From Streptomyces humidus (GTDB taxonomy: Bacteria; Actinomycetota; Actinomycetes; Streptomycetales; Streptomycetaceae), in the NCBI RefSeq assembly GCF_014649655.1, contig NZ_BMTL01000043.1, positions 1 to 64,000 on the forward strand: a stretch of 64,000 nt of DNA, written 5' to 3'. A program made the translations under genes and the position numbers. Position 1 is the first letter of the stretch. Each line of letters begins with the position of its first letter. Below are positions 1 through 8,030 of this stretch, in pieces. Below the pieces are notes generated by a model, which was given only the letters and a program-made list of their open reading frames with translations, ran no database searches and was not told the origin of the DNA.

Positions 1-37
1 AAGCCACGGATTCCCGACCGAACCCCGTGCCGCGTAG
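1..37 (+). CDS. tnpB: TnpB C-terminal end, partial (second IS copy)
   Basis: The first bases encode the last eleven residues of a TnpB protein, SHGFPTEPRAA, followed by TAG at 35-37. The same eleven residues and stop end the complete TnpB encoded on the minus strand at 40694-41917. The rest of this gene lies upstream of the window. It is therefore the tail of a second, plus-strand copy of the same IS200/IS605-family element. Confidence 0.85.
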   Translation, partial: SHGFPTEPRAA

Positions 38-98
38 CGGCACAGCAACGATCGAGAAGGCCAGAATCCTCGGGCTTCAGCCCGAGGTGCAAGTCAAC
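1..98 (+). mobile_element. Right end of an IS200/IS605-family element, partial
   Basis: Bases 1-98 match the reverse complement of 40633-40730 at 97 of 98 positions; the only difference is T at 88. Similarity stops sharply after AAGTCAAC (91-98), which marks the right-end tip. A 9-bp perfect hairpin (68-76 with 79-87, two-base loop) sits just inside the tip, as is usual for IS200/IS605 subterminal ends. The TCAA at the tip resembles the right cleavage tetranucleotide of IS608-type elements. The body of this copy is outside the window. Confidence 0.85.
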
Positions 99-454
99 TG
101 ACCCGCCCTACATCGTCTACCGCAGCCGCGACGCCCGGCTCGGCGCACGGGCCCCGCATCGCGGCTGGGAACGGACGGGGTCATGAGCGCTCGGTTCCCC
201 GGACGCGACGTGGAGTGACGCCGCGACCGCCGACCGACGCCGGCGCGCACCCGGGCGGACCCTGCCCGGCGCGCGGGGGTGCGTGCGCCGATCTGCCCGC
301 CCTCCGACGCCGCAAGGCCGGTGGGAGCGGGCAGGCCACGCACCGCACGCCGGGCCCGCTCGGCCACGAGGGCGCACCCGCGTCGTCACCCGGTCTTCGG
401 CGCTACATTGAATGAGCGGGGAGCACCCCCGCTCATTCAGGCCAAGGACCGGTG
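99..454. other. Intergenic stretch with no convincing gene
   Basis: Between the insertion-element tip and the regulator gene at 455 I see no reading frame with a ribosome-binding site or recognisable protein. The short open frames on both strands are arginine/proline/alanine-rich and look like GC-bias artefacts. The notable element is the hairpin at 409-439. A promoter for the downstream gene is expected here but I could not place one. Confidence 0.6.
409..439 (+). promoter_or_regulatory. 13-bp perfect hairpin in the leader of the PP2C regulator gene
   Basis: Bases 409-421 (TGAATGAGCGGGG) are exactly complementary to 427-439, with a five-base loop. The structure ends four bases before the likely Shine-Dalgarno AAGGA (444-448) and 15 bases before the start codon. 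It could be a terminator for upstream transcription, an mRNA-stabilising leader or an operator. The sequence alone does not decide. Confidence 0.55.
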
Positions 455-2893
455 ATGACAGGTCTCACAAACTCTCATCAGGCCGGACTTCCCTCTCCGC
501 CCGGCCTCCTTCTCCCGGGAGCCACGGCCGAGAGCGTCATCGCGGTGCTCGACGGCAGTCTGCGGTGCGTGGGATGGAGCCCGGAAGCCGAGGCGCTGTT
601 GGGCCACCGCCCGGACGAGGTCCTAGGCCGGGCTGCCGGGGTGATCCTCGCCGACGCGACGACGGGCGCCGGACTGCCCGCCGTGCGGCAGGGCCGGCCT
701 CAGGAACTCGGCGCCAGGACGGTGCGCCACCGCGACGGCCGTCCCCTCTCCCTGTCCCTGGCCCTCAGCCCCCTCTCCCACGAGATCGACGGGCCCGCCT
801 GGCTGGTCGTCGCGGCGGAGACCGCGAGGCTGGGGCAGCAGACGGTCGACCGCGCCGTGCTCGCCGGGCTCTACCATGAGTCGCCCGTCCAACTGGTCAT
901 CTACGGCACCGACGGCCGGGTCCGCTGGATCAACACGGCCATACAGCGGCAGTTCGGGCTGTCGGTGGAGGACGTCGCAGGCAGGTTCGTGAAGGACTTC
1001 CTCCAGGAGGGCCAGATCCTCGGCGACCCCCAGGGCAGGCTGCTCGAGCGGGACGGGCGCACACTGTCGGACATCGAGGGGATCGTCGCGCACGTGATGC
1101 GGACCGGTGAGCCGCTGATCGACGTCCTCTTCCAGAGTCCGATCGACAGCGACCCGCACCACGAGCACGTGTGGACGTGTTCGTACGTCCGGCTCCGGGA
1201 CGAGGAAGGACGCCCGATCGGGGTCTGCGAGGTCGGCCTGGACACCACCGACCGCCAGGTGGCACGCCGGCGCCTGGCACTCCTGAGCCGGGCCAGCGGC
1301 GTCATCGGCCGGACCCTCGACGTGCGGCGCACCGCCGTCGAGCTGGCGGAGGTCGCGGTTCCCCAGTTCGCGGACGCCGCCACGGTCGACCTCCTGGAGC
1401 CCGTACTGCACGGCCAGGAGGCACCGCGGTGCGAGCCCGGCGGCCGGCCGCTCCCGCCGCTGGTCCGCATCGCGCAGCGCACGCAGGGCGCGACGGTCGG
1501 CTCACTGGAAAGCGCCCGCGTCCGCTGTGTGACGGAGGCGGGACCGGTGTCGGATCCGGCCACCGGCGCACTCCTGCTTCCGTTGCGGACCCGCGGTTCC
1601 GTCCTGGGCGTGGCGACCTTCGTGCGGGCGAAGCCACGCGACTCCTTCGACAAGGAGGACGTCGAACTCGCCGAGGAACTGGCCTCGCGCACCGCGGTCT
1701 GCCTGGACAACGCCCGCCGGTACACGCGCGAGCACGCGACCGCGCTGATGCTCCAGCGCGACCTCCTGCCGCGGGCCCTGCCCCGGCCGACCGGCGTCGA
1801 GATCGCCCACCGCTACCTGCCGGCGGCCGGTCCCGCCGGGGTGGGCGGGGACTGGTACGACGTCTTCGCGCTGTCCGGAGCACGGGTGGGGCTGGTGGTC
1901 GGCGACGTCGTCGGACACGGCACGCGCGCGGCCGCCACCATGGGACGCCTGCGGACCACCGTCGCCGCTCTGGCGGCACTCGACCTGGCTCCGGAGGAAC
2001 TGCTGGCGCGGCTGGACGATCTGGTGGCGCAGACCGGCGCCGCCTCACCCCCGGAGACCGGACACGAGGACGACGCGCTGGGAGTGACCTGTCTGTACGC
2101 GATCTACGATCCGACCTCCCGGCGCTGCACCGTGGCACGGGCGGGACACCTGCCGCCGGTCCTGGTCACCGCCGACGGACACGCCGAACTCGTGGATCTT
2201 CCGGCCGGTCCGCCGCTGGGGCTGGGAGGTCTGCCGTTCGAGAGCGCCGACCTCGAACTGCCCGAGGGCGCGGCGCTCGCCCTGTTCACCGACGGACTGG
2301 TCGAGAGCCGGCGGGCAGGCGTCGACGTCGGCATCCGCACCCTGTGCCGCACACTTTCCCGAACCGGGGACCGGCCGTTGGAGGAGGTCTGCGACAGCGC
2401 TCTCGCCGAGCTGCTCGCCGGACCGCCCGAGGACGACGCGGCACTGCTCCTCGTCCGCGTGCACGCCCTGCCGGAGAACCTGGTGGCCTCCTGGGACATC
2501 CCCCGGGAGCCGGGAGAAGTGGCCACGGCACGGTCGCTGGCCCGCGACCGGATGGCCGAGTGGCACATCGACGAGGCCGCCTCCTTCGTCGCCGAACTCG
2601 TCGTGAGCGAACTGGTCACGAATGCCGTCCGCTACGGCGCGGCCCCCGTCCGGCTGCGGCTCATACAGGAACGGGGACTCATCGTCGAGGTCTCGGACGG
2701 CGCCCATACCTCCCCGCACCTGCGGCGGGCCGCGACCGAGGACGAGGGAGGCCGGGGCCTGTTCCTCGTGGCGCAGCTGACGCGGCGGTGGGGAACCCGC
2801 TACACGCCCGCCGGCAAGACCATCTGGACCGAGGTGTCGTCCGTGCCCGCCGAGGCACTGGGCGCGGCGGTGGCGGACACCCTGTCGTACTGA
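455..2893 (+). CDS. PAS-GAF-PP2C phosphatase with C-terminal RsbW-like kinase domain
   Basis: This protein of about 812 aa is a multidomain sensor-phosphatase of the kind that controls sigma factors through anti-sigma-factor antagonists in streptomycetes. Two PAS-like regions (about residues 20-110 and 130-260) and a GAF domain (about 270-415) precede a SpoIIE/RsbU-type PP2C domain with the metal-binding signatures GGDWYD, GDVVGHG, FTDGLVESR and PEDDAALLL. The C-terminal 140 residues form an HATPase_c/RsbW-like domain with an N-box (ELVVSELVTNAVRYG) and a GRGL motif. ATG 455 is preferred over GTG 452 because it stands six bases from AAGGA. It is monocistronic and convergent with the iacF operon. 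The ligands and the partner sigma factor cannot be read from the sequence. Confidence 0.88.
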   Translation: MTGLTNSHQAGLPSPPGLLLPGATAESVIAVLDGSLRCVGWSPEAEALLGHRPDEVLGRAAGVILADATTGAGLPAVRQGRPQELGARTVRHRDGRPLSLSLALSPLSHEIDGPAWLVVAAETARLGQQTVDRAVLAGLYHESPVQLVIYGTDGRVRWINTAIQRQFGLSVEDVAGRFVKDFLQEGQILGDPQGRLLERDGRTLSDIEGIVAHVMRTGEPLIDVLFQSPIDSDPHHEHVWTCSYVRLRDEEGRPIGVCEVGLDTTDRQVARRRLALLSRASGVIGRTLDVRRTAVELAEVAVPQFADAATVDLLEPVLHGQEAPRCEPGGRPLPPLVRIAQRTQGATVGSLESARVRCVTEAGPVSDPATGALLLPLRTRGSVLGVATFVRAKPRDSFDKEDVELAEELASRTAVCLDNARRYTREHATALMLQRDLLPRALPRPTGVEIAHRYLPAAGPAGVGGDWYDVFALSGARVGLVVGDVVGHGTRAAATMGRLRTTVAALAALDLAPEELLARLDDLVAQTGAASPPETGHEDDALGVTCLYAIYDPTSRRCTVARAGHLPPVLVTADGHAELVDLPAGPPLGLGGLPFESADLELPEGAALALFTDGLVESRRAGVDVGIRTLCRTLSRTGDRPLEEVCDSALAELLAGPPEDDAALLLVRVHALPENLVASWDIPREPGEVATARSLARDRMAEWHIDEAASFVAELVVSELVTNAVRYGAAPVRLRLIQERGLIVEVSDGAHTSPHLRRAATEDEGGRGLFLVAQLTRRWGTRYTPAGKTIWTEVSSVPAEALGAAVADTLSY

Positions 2894-2958
2894 GCCGCGC
2901 ACGTCCGGCCGGTGCCGCGCCCGGCGCCGGGAACCGGGCGGACCGGGCGGACCGGGCC

Positions 2959-3912
2959 TCAGTACAGCTCGATGACCAGCCTGTCGGACCTGGCCCGCGA
3001 CACGCACAGGGCCATCTGGGAACCGGACGCCTTGTCGGCCGCGGAGAGGCAGTTGTCGCGGTGGTCCGGGGTGCCGTCGAGGACCCCGGAGACGCACGAG
3101 CCGCAGACGCCCTCCTCGCAGGACTTGAACACATCGATCCCGTTCTCCTCGAGCACCGAGAGGATGGACCTGCCGACCGGGACCTCGAACGCCTCACCGG
3201 TGTCGAGTTCGACGGTGAAGGCCCGGTCGTCGGCGGTGTCCGCCTCGGCTGCCGCGAAGTGCTCGATGTGCACCCGGTCCTCGCCGACCACGGGAGCGAA
3301 GACCGAGACGACCTGCTCCATGAAACCCTGCGGGCCGCAGGTGTAGACGTGGCACCCCGGGCCCGCCGCGGCCGCCGCCCCGGCGAGCAGCGCCCGCTGC
3401 TCCTCGCGCGGCACGCCGAAGCGGAGGCGGACCCGGTCACGGAAAGCGGCCCGTTCCTCCAGCAGGGCGACGAACGCCGCCTCCCGCCGTGAGCGGGCGA
3501 AGTAGTGCAGCTCGAACCGGGAGCCCCGGGCGTGCAGCCGGTAGGCCATGCTCAGCAGCGGAGTGATGCCGATGCCGCCGGCCACGAGGATGTGCCGGTC
3601 CGCCTTCTCGGCCAGCGACAGCAGATTGCGCGGCTCGCCGATCTCGAGGCGGTCTCCCGGGCCCACCTGGTGCAGGGCGGCCGATCCGCCCCGCGACCGC
3701 GGCTCCCGTTTCACCGCGATGAGCAGGGACGCGGCGTCGTCGGGCGGGCTGCACAGCGAGTACTGCCGGAGCACGCCCGTCGGCCCCGTCACGTCGATGT
3801 GCGCCCCGGCCTCGTAGGGCGTGAACGGCGCGCCGTCCTCCCGGACCAGGCGCAGGGCGCGGATCTGCGGCGTCTCCTCGGTGACCTCGGCGACCCGGAC
3901 GACGAGGCTCAC
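2959..3912 (-). CDS. iacF: Ring-hydroxylating dioxygenase reductase, IacF-like
   Basis: The 317-aa protein is a class-IA-type oxygenase reductase that passes electrons from NAD(P)H through FAD and a plant-type [2Fe-2S] centre to the IacC/IacD oxygenase. A flavin-binding RQYSL motif lies near residue 60, an NAD-binding GGIGITPLLSM motif follows, and the C-terminal ferredoxin domain carries CEEGVCGSC with a further Cys about 30 residues on. The GTG start at 3912 overlaps the iacD stop by four bases, which indicates translational coupling. A longer in-frame extension upstream overlaps iacD heavily and is rejected. Similar PDR/VanB-type reductases serve other Rieske oxygenases; the IAA role comes from its neighbours. 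Confidence 0.88.
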   Translation of the reverse strand: MSLVVRVAEVTEETPQIRALRLVREDGAPFTPYEAGAHIDVTGPTGVLRQYSLCSPPDDAASLLIAVKREPRSRGGSAALHQVGPGDRLEIGEPRNLLSLAEKADRHILVAGGIGITPLLSMAYRLHARGSRFELHYFARSRREAAFVALLEERAAFRDRVRLRFGVPREEQRALLAGAAAAAGPGCHVYTCGPQGFMEQVVSVFAPVVGEDRVHIEHFAAAEADTADDRAFTVELDTGEAFEVPVGRSILSVLEENGIDVFKSCEEGVCGSCVSGVLDGTPDHRDNCLSAADKASGSQMALCVSRARSDRLVIELY

Positions 3913-4430
3913 AGCAGGAATCCCGCTGCCGGCACGGCGTCCTCGCTGTCGACGAGCCGCACGACCTTCAGGGCGATCCGGTCGCCGCCCCGCGACAGCC
4001 GGATCCTGTGGGTCACCTCGCCGGCCCACAGGTCGTGCCGGCCACGCTTGTAGGCGACGACGACCTGGGCGGAGCGCAGGGTCACCTCGTCGTCGCGGAC
4101 CTCGACCGGCACGAACCGGGAGACGGTCCGGACGGTCCGGGCGGCGTCCACCGCGGCTATGGCGTAGCCCTCGGTCATCCGGGTCACCCGCATCCGCCGC
4201 ATCCGCGCGTCGTCGTACACCATGTTGAGGGTGTTGTCGAAGTCCTCGGTCTCCGCATCGACCGGGACGACGTAGGAGGCGTCCTCGGTGTAGAGCTCCT
4301 GCCAGGTCTCGTACTCCTTGCGGTCGAGCAGGTCGGCCTCGTGCCAGACCAGCCCGATCGCGCGGGTCACGCGCGGGTCGGCCGACAGCGGGCTCCCGGC
4401 GACCGCAGGGGTGCGCAGCGTCTCAGTCAT
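3909..4430 (-). CDS. iacD: Aromatic-ring-hydroxylating dioxygenase beta subunit, IacD-like
   Basis: This 173-aa protein has the size and cone-shaped (SnoaL/NTF2-like) sequence character of ring-hydroxylating dioxygenase beta subunits, with conserved stretches such as EADLLDRKEYETWQELY and EDASYVVPVD. It should form the structural half of an alpha3beta3 oxygenase with the product of the preceding gene. The ATG at 4430 overlaps the end of iacC by eight bases, and its stop overlaps the iacF start. The gene order alpha-beta-reductase within one operon supports the assignment. In IAA degraders IacC/IacD/IacF act in the steps leading towards catechol. Confidence 0.87.
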   Translation of the reverse strand: MTETLRTPAVAGSPLSADPRVTRAIGLVWHEADLLDRKEYETWQELYTEDASYVVPVDAETEDFDNTLNMVYDDARMRRMRVTRMTEGYAIAAVDAARTVRTVSRFVPVEVRDDEVTLRSAQVVVAYKRGRHDLWAGEVTHRIRLSRGGDRIALKVVRLVDSEDAVPAAGFLL

Positions 4431-5721
4431 CGCTCATCATCTGCTTCCACTTGTCGTAGGCCGCGCGCATGCCGGTCTCGTCGGTGACGTGGGAGGTCGC
4501 CCAGCCCTGCGGACCCGCGGTCTCGCGGGCCAGGCCGCGGTTGACCATGACCGGCATCTCCGGTGCGCCCTGGGCGCCGCGCTGCACCCGGTCCCAGCCC
4601 TCCGCGTCGTCGGGGGTGCCGAACCCGAACGGGCCCTGGAAGTGCTCGTGGATACGGAGCCGTTCCCGGTTGACCGGGTCCACGATCTCGGCCGGCCCGT
4701 CGGGGCCGAGGGCCACGTGCTCGATCAGGGTCTCGTCGACGGAGATCGGGCGCAGCACCCGCAGGAACGAGATCGACATCGACACGTTCGGGAAGAGGTT
4801 GAGGTTGAAACCGGTGCCGTGCACGGCCCGGACCAGCTTGCGGACCCCGGCGTCGTCGACCCCGGCGGACTTCAGCTCGGTGACCAGGGAGTCGAAGCGC
4901 GGCTGCAGCGGTTCGGTGCCGTCGTCGACGTCGAGGTCGGAGTGTCCGGGGACCATCTGGGCGACGCTGTGGCCGTGGCCCAGGTCGTGGGTGACCGCCG
5001 CGGGGTCGGTCATGAACGACATCATGTCGGCGGTCTCGGCGTCGACCGAGGCCATCCAGGAGCGGTGCACGATCGGGAAGTGGTAGCCGTCGGTCGTGTT
5101 CTCCAGCTGGATCTTCCAGTTCCCCCGGAATCTGAACCGGTGGGTGCCCAGCACCTTGACCGGGTAACCGCCCCCCTGCTTCATGAAGCGGTCGATCCAC
5201 AGCCGCACGTCGCCGAGGAAGTCCTCCAGCGGTTCGACGTCGTCATGGAAGGTCGCGAAGACCATCCCGCCGTAGGACTCGGTGCGCAGCTTCTTCAACC
5301 CCATGTCGCCCTTCTCCATGACGCCCTCGTAGCCGTCCGGATAGGGGATGCCGCGCAGCGCGCCGTCGAGGCCGTAGGACCAGGCGTGGTAGGGGCAGGT
5401 GAAGCCGTTGACCTGGCCCGTCTTCCGCTCGCAGAGGCTGGCGCCCCGGTGCCGGCAGCGGTTGACGAGGGTGTTGACGGCGCCCTTGCGGTCCTTGACC
5501 ACGATGACGGGCTGGCGGCCGACGTACGTCGACTTGAAGCTGCCCGCCTTCGGCAGCTCGCTCTCGTGCGCGACCCACACCCAGGTGCGCTCGAAGATCT
5601 TCGTCATCTCGAGGTCGAAGATCTCGGGATCGGTGTACAGACGGCCTGCCACGCGGTCGGCCAGGACCAGGTCGGCCGGTGCGAGGCGGTGGATGTTCTC
5701 GGCGGTGAACGGGGCGGTCAT
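4423..5721 (-). CDS. iacC: Rieske ring-hydroxylating dioxygenase alpha subunit, IacC-like
   Basis: The 432-aa protein is the catalytic subunit of a Rieske non-haem iron oxygenase. The Rieske cluster ligands are C89 and H91 (CRHRG) and C109 and H112 (CPYHAW). The mononuclear iron site is visible as ENTTDGYHFPIVH, with bridging Asp near 211 and His near 214 and 219. This signature is typical of the benzoate/anthranilate/IacC branch of alpha subunits. It is first in a minus-strand operon with iacD and iacF and divergent from iacG across a 302-bp regulatory gap. By analogy with characterised iac systems it acts on an oxidised IAA intermediate. A benzoate- or anthranilate-type substrate cannot be excluded from the sequence alone, but the surrounding iac genes favour IAA. 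Confidence 0.9.
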   Translation of the reverse strand: MTAPFTAENIHRLAPADLVLADRVAGRLYTDPEIFDLEMTKIFERTWVWVAHESELPKAGSFKSTYVGRQPVIVVKDRKGAVNTLVNRCRHRGASLCERKTGQVNGFTCPYHAWSYGLDGALRGIPYPDGYEGVMEKGDMGLKKLRTESYGGMVFATFHDDVEPLEDFLGDVRLWIDRFMKQGGGYPVKVLGTHRFRFRGNWKIQLENTTDGYHFPIVHRSWMASVDAETADMMSFMTDPAAVTHDLGHGHSVAQMVPGHSDLDVDDGTEPLQPRFDSLVTELKSAGVDDAGVRKLVRAVHGTGFNLNLFPNVSMSISFLRVLRPISVDETLIEHVALGPDGPAEIVDPVNRERLRIHEHFQGPFGFGTPDDAEGWDRVQRGAQGAPEMPVMVNRGLARETAGPQGWATSHVTDETGMRAAYDKWKQMMSDD

Positions 5722-5844
5722 GAAAGGGGCCTCCTGGGTCGGGTTCGGAGGTCGTCCCGGTGGAGCCCGGGTTGTCGTGGTTCGGCGCTTTCGACGCTAG
5801 GGAGCCGCCCCCGGCCGGACAATCGGGAATGGCCTCGGCGGACG

Positions 5845-5859
5845 TAAGGGATTTCTTCA
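5845..5859. promoter_or_regulatory. Candidate response-regulator box 1
   Basis: TAAGGGATTTCTTCA fits the pattern TA(A/G)GG-N-centre-(C/T)-rich-A shared with 5906-5920 (10 of 15 identical). It is an imperfect inverted repeat with four central A/T bases. It occurs in the divergent iac promoter and a relative occurs just before iacA. Assignment to the FixJ-type regulator encoded at 16196 is inference. Confidence 0.35.
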
Positions 5860-5905
5860 GTGCCCGGCCCGGCCCGCCGGTGCGCGGGGAGGCCGCCCGC
5901 GGCCG

Positions 5906-5920
5906 TAGGGGAAAACCTCA
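5906..5920. promoter_or_regulatory. Candidate response-regulator box 2
   Basis: TAGGGGAAAACCTCA is an imperfect palindrome (TAGGG / CCTCA arms around AAAA). It matches box 1 at 10 of 15 positions and the pre-iacA sequence at 18361-18375 at 10 of 15. Its position upstream of iacG is suitable for activation. Confidence 0.35.
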
Positions 5921-6023
5921 GCGGTGACCGAAGAAGTCTCGATACCGCTGTCGGCACGCGCGGCCCTAGTTTCGGTACTGCTCGGGGTTCATCCGGGAGC
6001 CCGAGGTCCCGGCAGGAGGAACA

Positions 6024-6545
6024 GTGGCTGCGAACATCACGCAACTCACTCCGACACAGCGAGAATTCCGCACCGCGATGGCGAACCTCTCCGCAGGCGT
6101 CAACATCGTCACGACGGACGGCCCCCGCGGCCGTGCGGGCATCACGGTGAGCGCGGTGTGTTCCGTCACCGACAGCCCGCCGACCATGCTGGTGTGCGTC
6201 AACCGCTCCAGCCGCAGCCACGACGTCCTGCGGGCGAACGAACGGGTCTGCATCAACGTGCTCGGTCCCGAACACCAGGACGTGGCCCTGGCCTTCGCGG
6301 GGAGCGTGCCGCCCGAGGAGCGGTTCTCCGTCTCCGCCGACGTGTGGGACCACTCGGTGGCCGCAGTGCCGGTGCTCAAGGGGTCGGCCGCGTCGATCGT
6401 CGGCCGCATCACCGGCAGCGCCACCCAGGGCTCCCACTCGGTGCTCTTCGTCGAGGCGGACCGCGTGATCGTGGGCGAGGACAGCGGCGGTCTGGTCTAC
6501 TTCCAGCGCCGCTTCCACCCGATCAGCACGGCGCTGGGCGCGTGA
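6024..6545 (+). CDS. iacG: Flavin reductase, IacG-like
   Basis: This 173-aa protein belongs to the HpaC/FMN-binding split-barrel flavin reductase family. Family features include the N-terminal segment that ends VNIVTTDGP, the stretch TVSAVCSVTDSPPTMLVCVN and the late segment GSHSVLFVEADRV. It should supply reduced flavin to a two-component monooxygenase, here most likely IacA at 18478. The GTG start at 6024 lies directly after GGAGGA with proper spacing; no ATG fits better. It opens a plus-strand unit running to about 8588. Its stop overlaps the next ATG in a TGATG arrangement. Confidence 0.87.
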   Translation: MAANITQLTPTQREFRTAMANLSAGVNIVTTDGPRGRAGITVSAVCSVTDSPPTMLVCVNRSSRSHDVLRANERVCINVLGPEHQDVALAFAGSVPPEERFSVSADVWDHSVAAVPVLKGSAASIVGRITGSATQGSHSVLFVEADRVIVGEDSGGLVYFQRRFHPISTALGA

Positions 6546-6829
6546 TGGCCGGCGAGCACACCCCGGACGACGCCTGCCGGATGACCCTGACCTGCTACAA
6601 CGACACGTTCGGCTATCGCTGGCGGCATGTGGACCTGTTCACCCGCGACGCCGACGGGCGCGAGCTGAACTGGGTCCACTGGTCGGTCCCCGCGGACGGC
6701 CCCGACGCGGCCGACGCCGTCACCGCCAGGGTCGAACCCGGGCTGCGGCGCACCTCCGGGTGGCGGCACGGGGTCAGTGCGGCCGGGATGGACTACTGGG
6801 AGGCCGACGCCGCCTGGGACGAGTCGTGA
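6545..6829 (+). CDS. Unknown 94-aa protein coupled to iacG
   Basis: The ATG at 6545 overlaps the iacG stop (TGATG), so translation is probably coupled. The 94-aa product is acidic and Trp-rich (WRHVDLF, NWVHWSV, DYWEADAAWDES) with no signal peptide, membrane segment or motif that I recognise. Coding bias matches its neighbours. Its place inside an IAA-degradation unit suggests an accessory role in that pathway, but I assign no function. Confidence 0.65.
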   Translation: MAGEHTPDDACRMTLTCYNDTFGYRWRHVDLFTRDADGRELNWVHWSVPADGPDAADAVTARVEPGLRRTSGWRHGVSAAGMDYWEADAAWDES

Positions 6830-6928
6830 ACCAGCGGCGCCACGGCCGCCCGGCGCCGGCGTGAGCCGCGCCCGTTCCGGCCCGGCCGAAGCGCGCTCAC
6901 CGAGGGATCGCACGGAAGGACCGCGAGG

Positions 6929-7981
6929 ATGAGATTCACCCACGAGACCCTGCCGCAGCGGGTCGTCTTCGCCCCGGACGACGCGGTGCGGGCGATCCGG
7001 GCCGAGACCGAACGGCTCGGCGCAGAACGCGTCATGGTCGTCGTCACCGCCTCCTCGTCCGCGCTCGCCGCCGCCCTCACCGGCGGACTGCCGGTCGTCC
7101 ACGTGCACGACGAGGTCGTCAGACACGTGCCGGTCGAGGTGGCGGAAAGGGCCCGCGAGGCCGCGGCGAAGTGCCGCGCCGACGTTCTGCTGTCCATCGG
7201 CGGCGGCTCCGCGACCGGCCTGGCGAAGGCGGTCGCCCTCACCACGGGCCTGCCGGTCGTCGCCGTGCCCACGACCTACGCCGGCTCCGAGGCCACGAAC
7301 GTCTGGGGCCTCACCCGAGGTGCGGCCAAGACGACCGGCGTCGATCCCGGGGTGCTGCCGCGCGCCGTCGTCTACGACGCCTCGCTCCTGCGCACGCTGC
7401 CGGTCGAGCTGTCGGTGGCCAGCGGGCTCAACGCCCTCGCCCACGCCGTCGACGCGATGTGGGGGCCGTACGCCGACCCGATCGACCTCGCCCTGGCCGA
7501 GGAGGCGATCCGCGGCCTCCGCCGGGGACTGCCCGCCGTCAAGGCCGACCCGGCAGGACCGGCAGGACACGAGCGGACCCTCTACGGCGCCTACCTCGCG
7601 GCCGTCGCCTTCGCCTCGGCCGGCTCGGGCCCGCACCACAAGATCTGCCACGTCCTCGGCGGAATGTTCGACCTCCCGCATGCGTCGACCCACGCCGTCG
7701 TCCTCCCGCACGTCCTCGCGCTCCAGGCACCCCACTTCCCCGAGGCGGAGCGCAGGATCGCGTCGGCGCTCACCGCTCCCACCGCGACCGGAGGGCTGGC
7801 CGCGCTGTACACGCGTCTCGACGCGCCGACCGCTCTGAGGGACTGCGGAATGCCCGAGGAGGGGATCGCCGGTGCGGTCGGACCCGTCCTCGCCGCGCTC
7901 CCCACGAACGCGCCCGCGCTCACCCGTGACAGCCTCACCGCCCTGCTGCGCGCGGCCTGGGCGGGAGAACCACCCCGCTGA
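6929..7981 (+). CDS. Maleylacetate reductase-like iron-type alcohol dehydrogenase
   Basis: The 350-aa protein matches the maleylacetate reductase branch of group III iron alcohol dehydrogenases. The start FTHETLPQRVVFAP, the nucleotide-binding SIGGGSATGLAKAVAL, the segment VPTTYAGSEATNVWG and the metal-site-like GPHHKICHVLGGMFDLPHASTHAVVLPH are characteristic. Such enzymes reduce maleylacetate to 3-oxoadipate with NAD(P)H after hydroxyquinol or chlorocatechol cleavage. No hydroxyquinol 1,2-dioxygenase is visible in the window, so its substrate here is unclear. It lies between iacG and the iacI-like gene, 99 bp after the small unknown gene. Confidence 0.87.
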   Translation: MRFTHETLPQRVVFAPDDAVRAIRAETERLGAERVMVVVTASSSALAAALTGGLPVVHVHDEVVRHVPVEVAERAREAAAKCRADVLLSIGGGSATGLAKAVALTTGLPVVAVPTTYAGSEATNVWGLTRGAAKTTGVDPGVLPRAVVYDASLLRTLPVELSVASGLNALAHAVDAMWGPYADPIDLALAEEAIRGLRRGLPAVKADPAGPAGHERTLYGAYLAAVAFASAGSGPHHKICHVLGGMFDLPHASTHAVVLPHVLALQAPHFPEAERRIASALTAPTATGGLAALYTRLDAPTALRDCGMPEEGIAGAVGPVLAALPTNAPALTRDSLTALLRAAWAGEPPR

Positions 7982-8030
7982 ATCCGCCCGCCCGAGCGGC
8001 TGACCCGCACCCTCTTCCCAGGAGATCCAG

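Larger units (their letters stand above)
5722..6023. promoter_or_regulatory. Divergent iacC / iacG promoter region
   Basis: This 302-bp gap separates two divergent catabolic units and holds no gene. It contains two related 15-bp imperfect palindromes (5845-5859 and 5906-5920), 61 bp apart. CTAG-containing stretches (around 5797 and 5965) could be parts of -10 elements. The iacG ribosome-binding site GGAGGA lies at 6015-6020. I infer that the two boxes are activator sites for the adjacent two-component system. Confidence 0.5.

Noticed and set aside
2959..4029. Longer iacF reading frame starting at 4029
   Set aside because: It would overlap iacD by 120 bp and its extra residues are unlike the family. 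GTG 3912 overlaps the iacD stop by four bases.
4318..5847. 509-aa open frame on the plus strand opposite iacC
   Set aside because: It lies antisense to a clear Rieske oxygenase gene, has no family features and is the usual by-product of high third-position GC.
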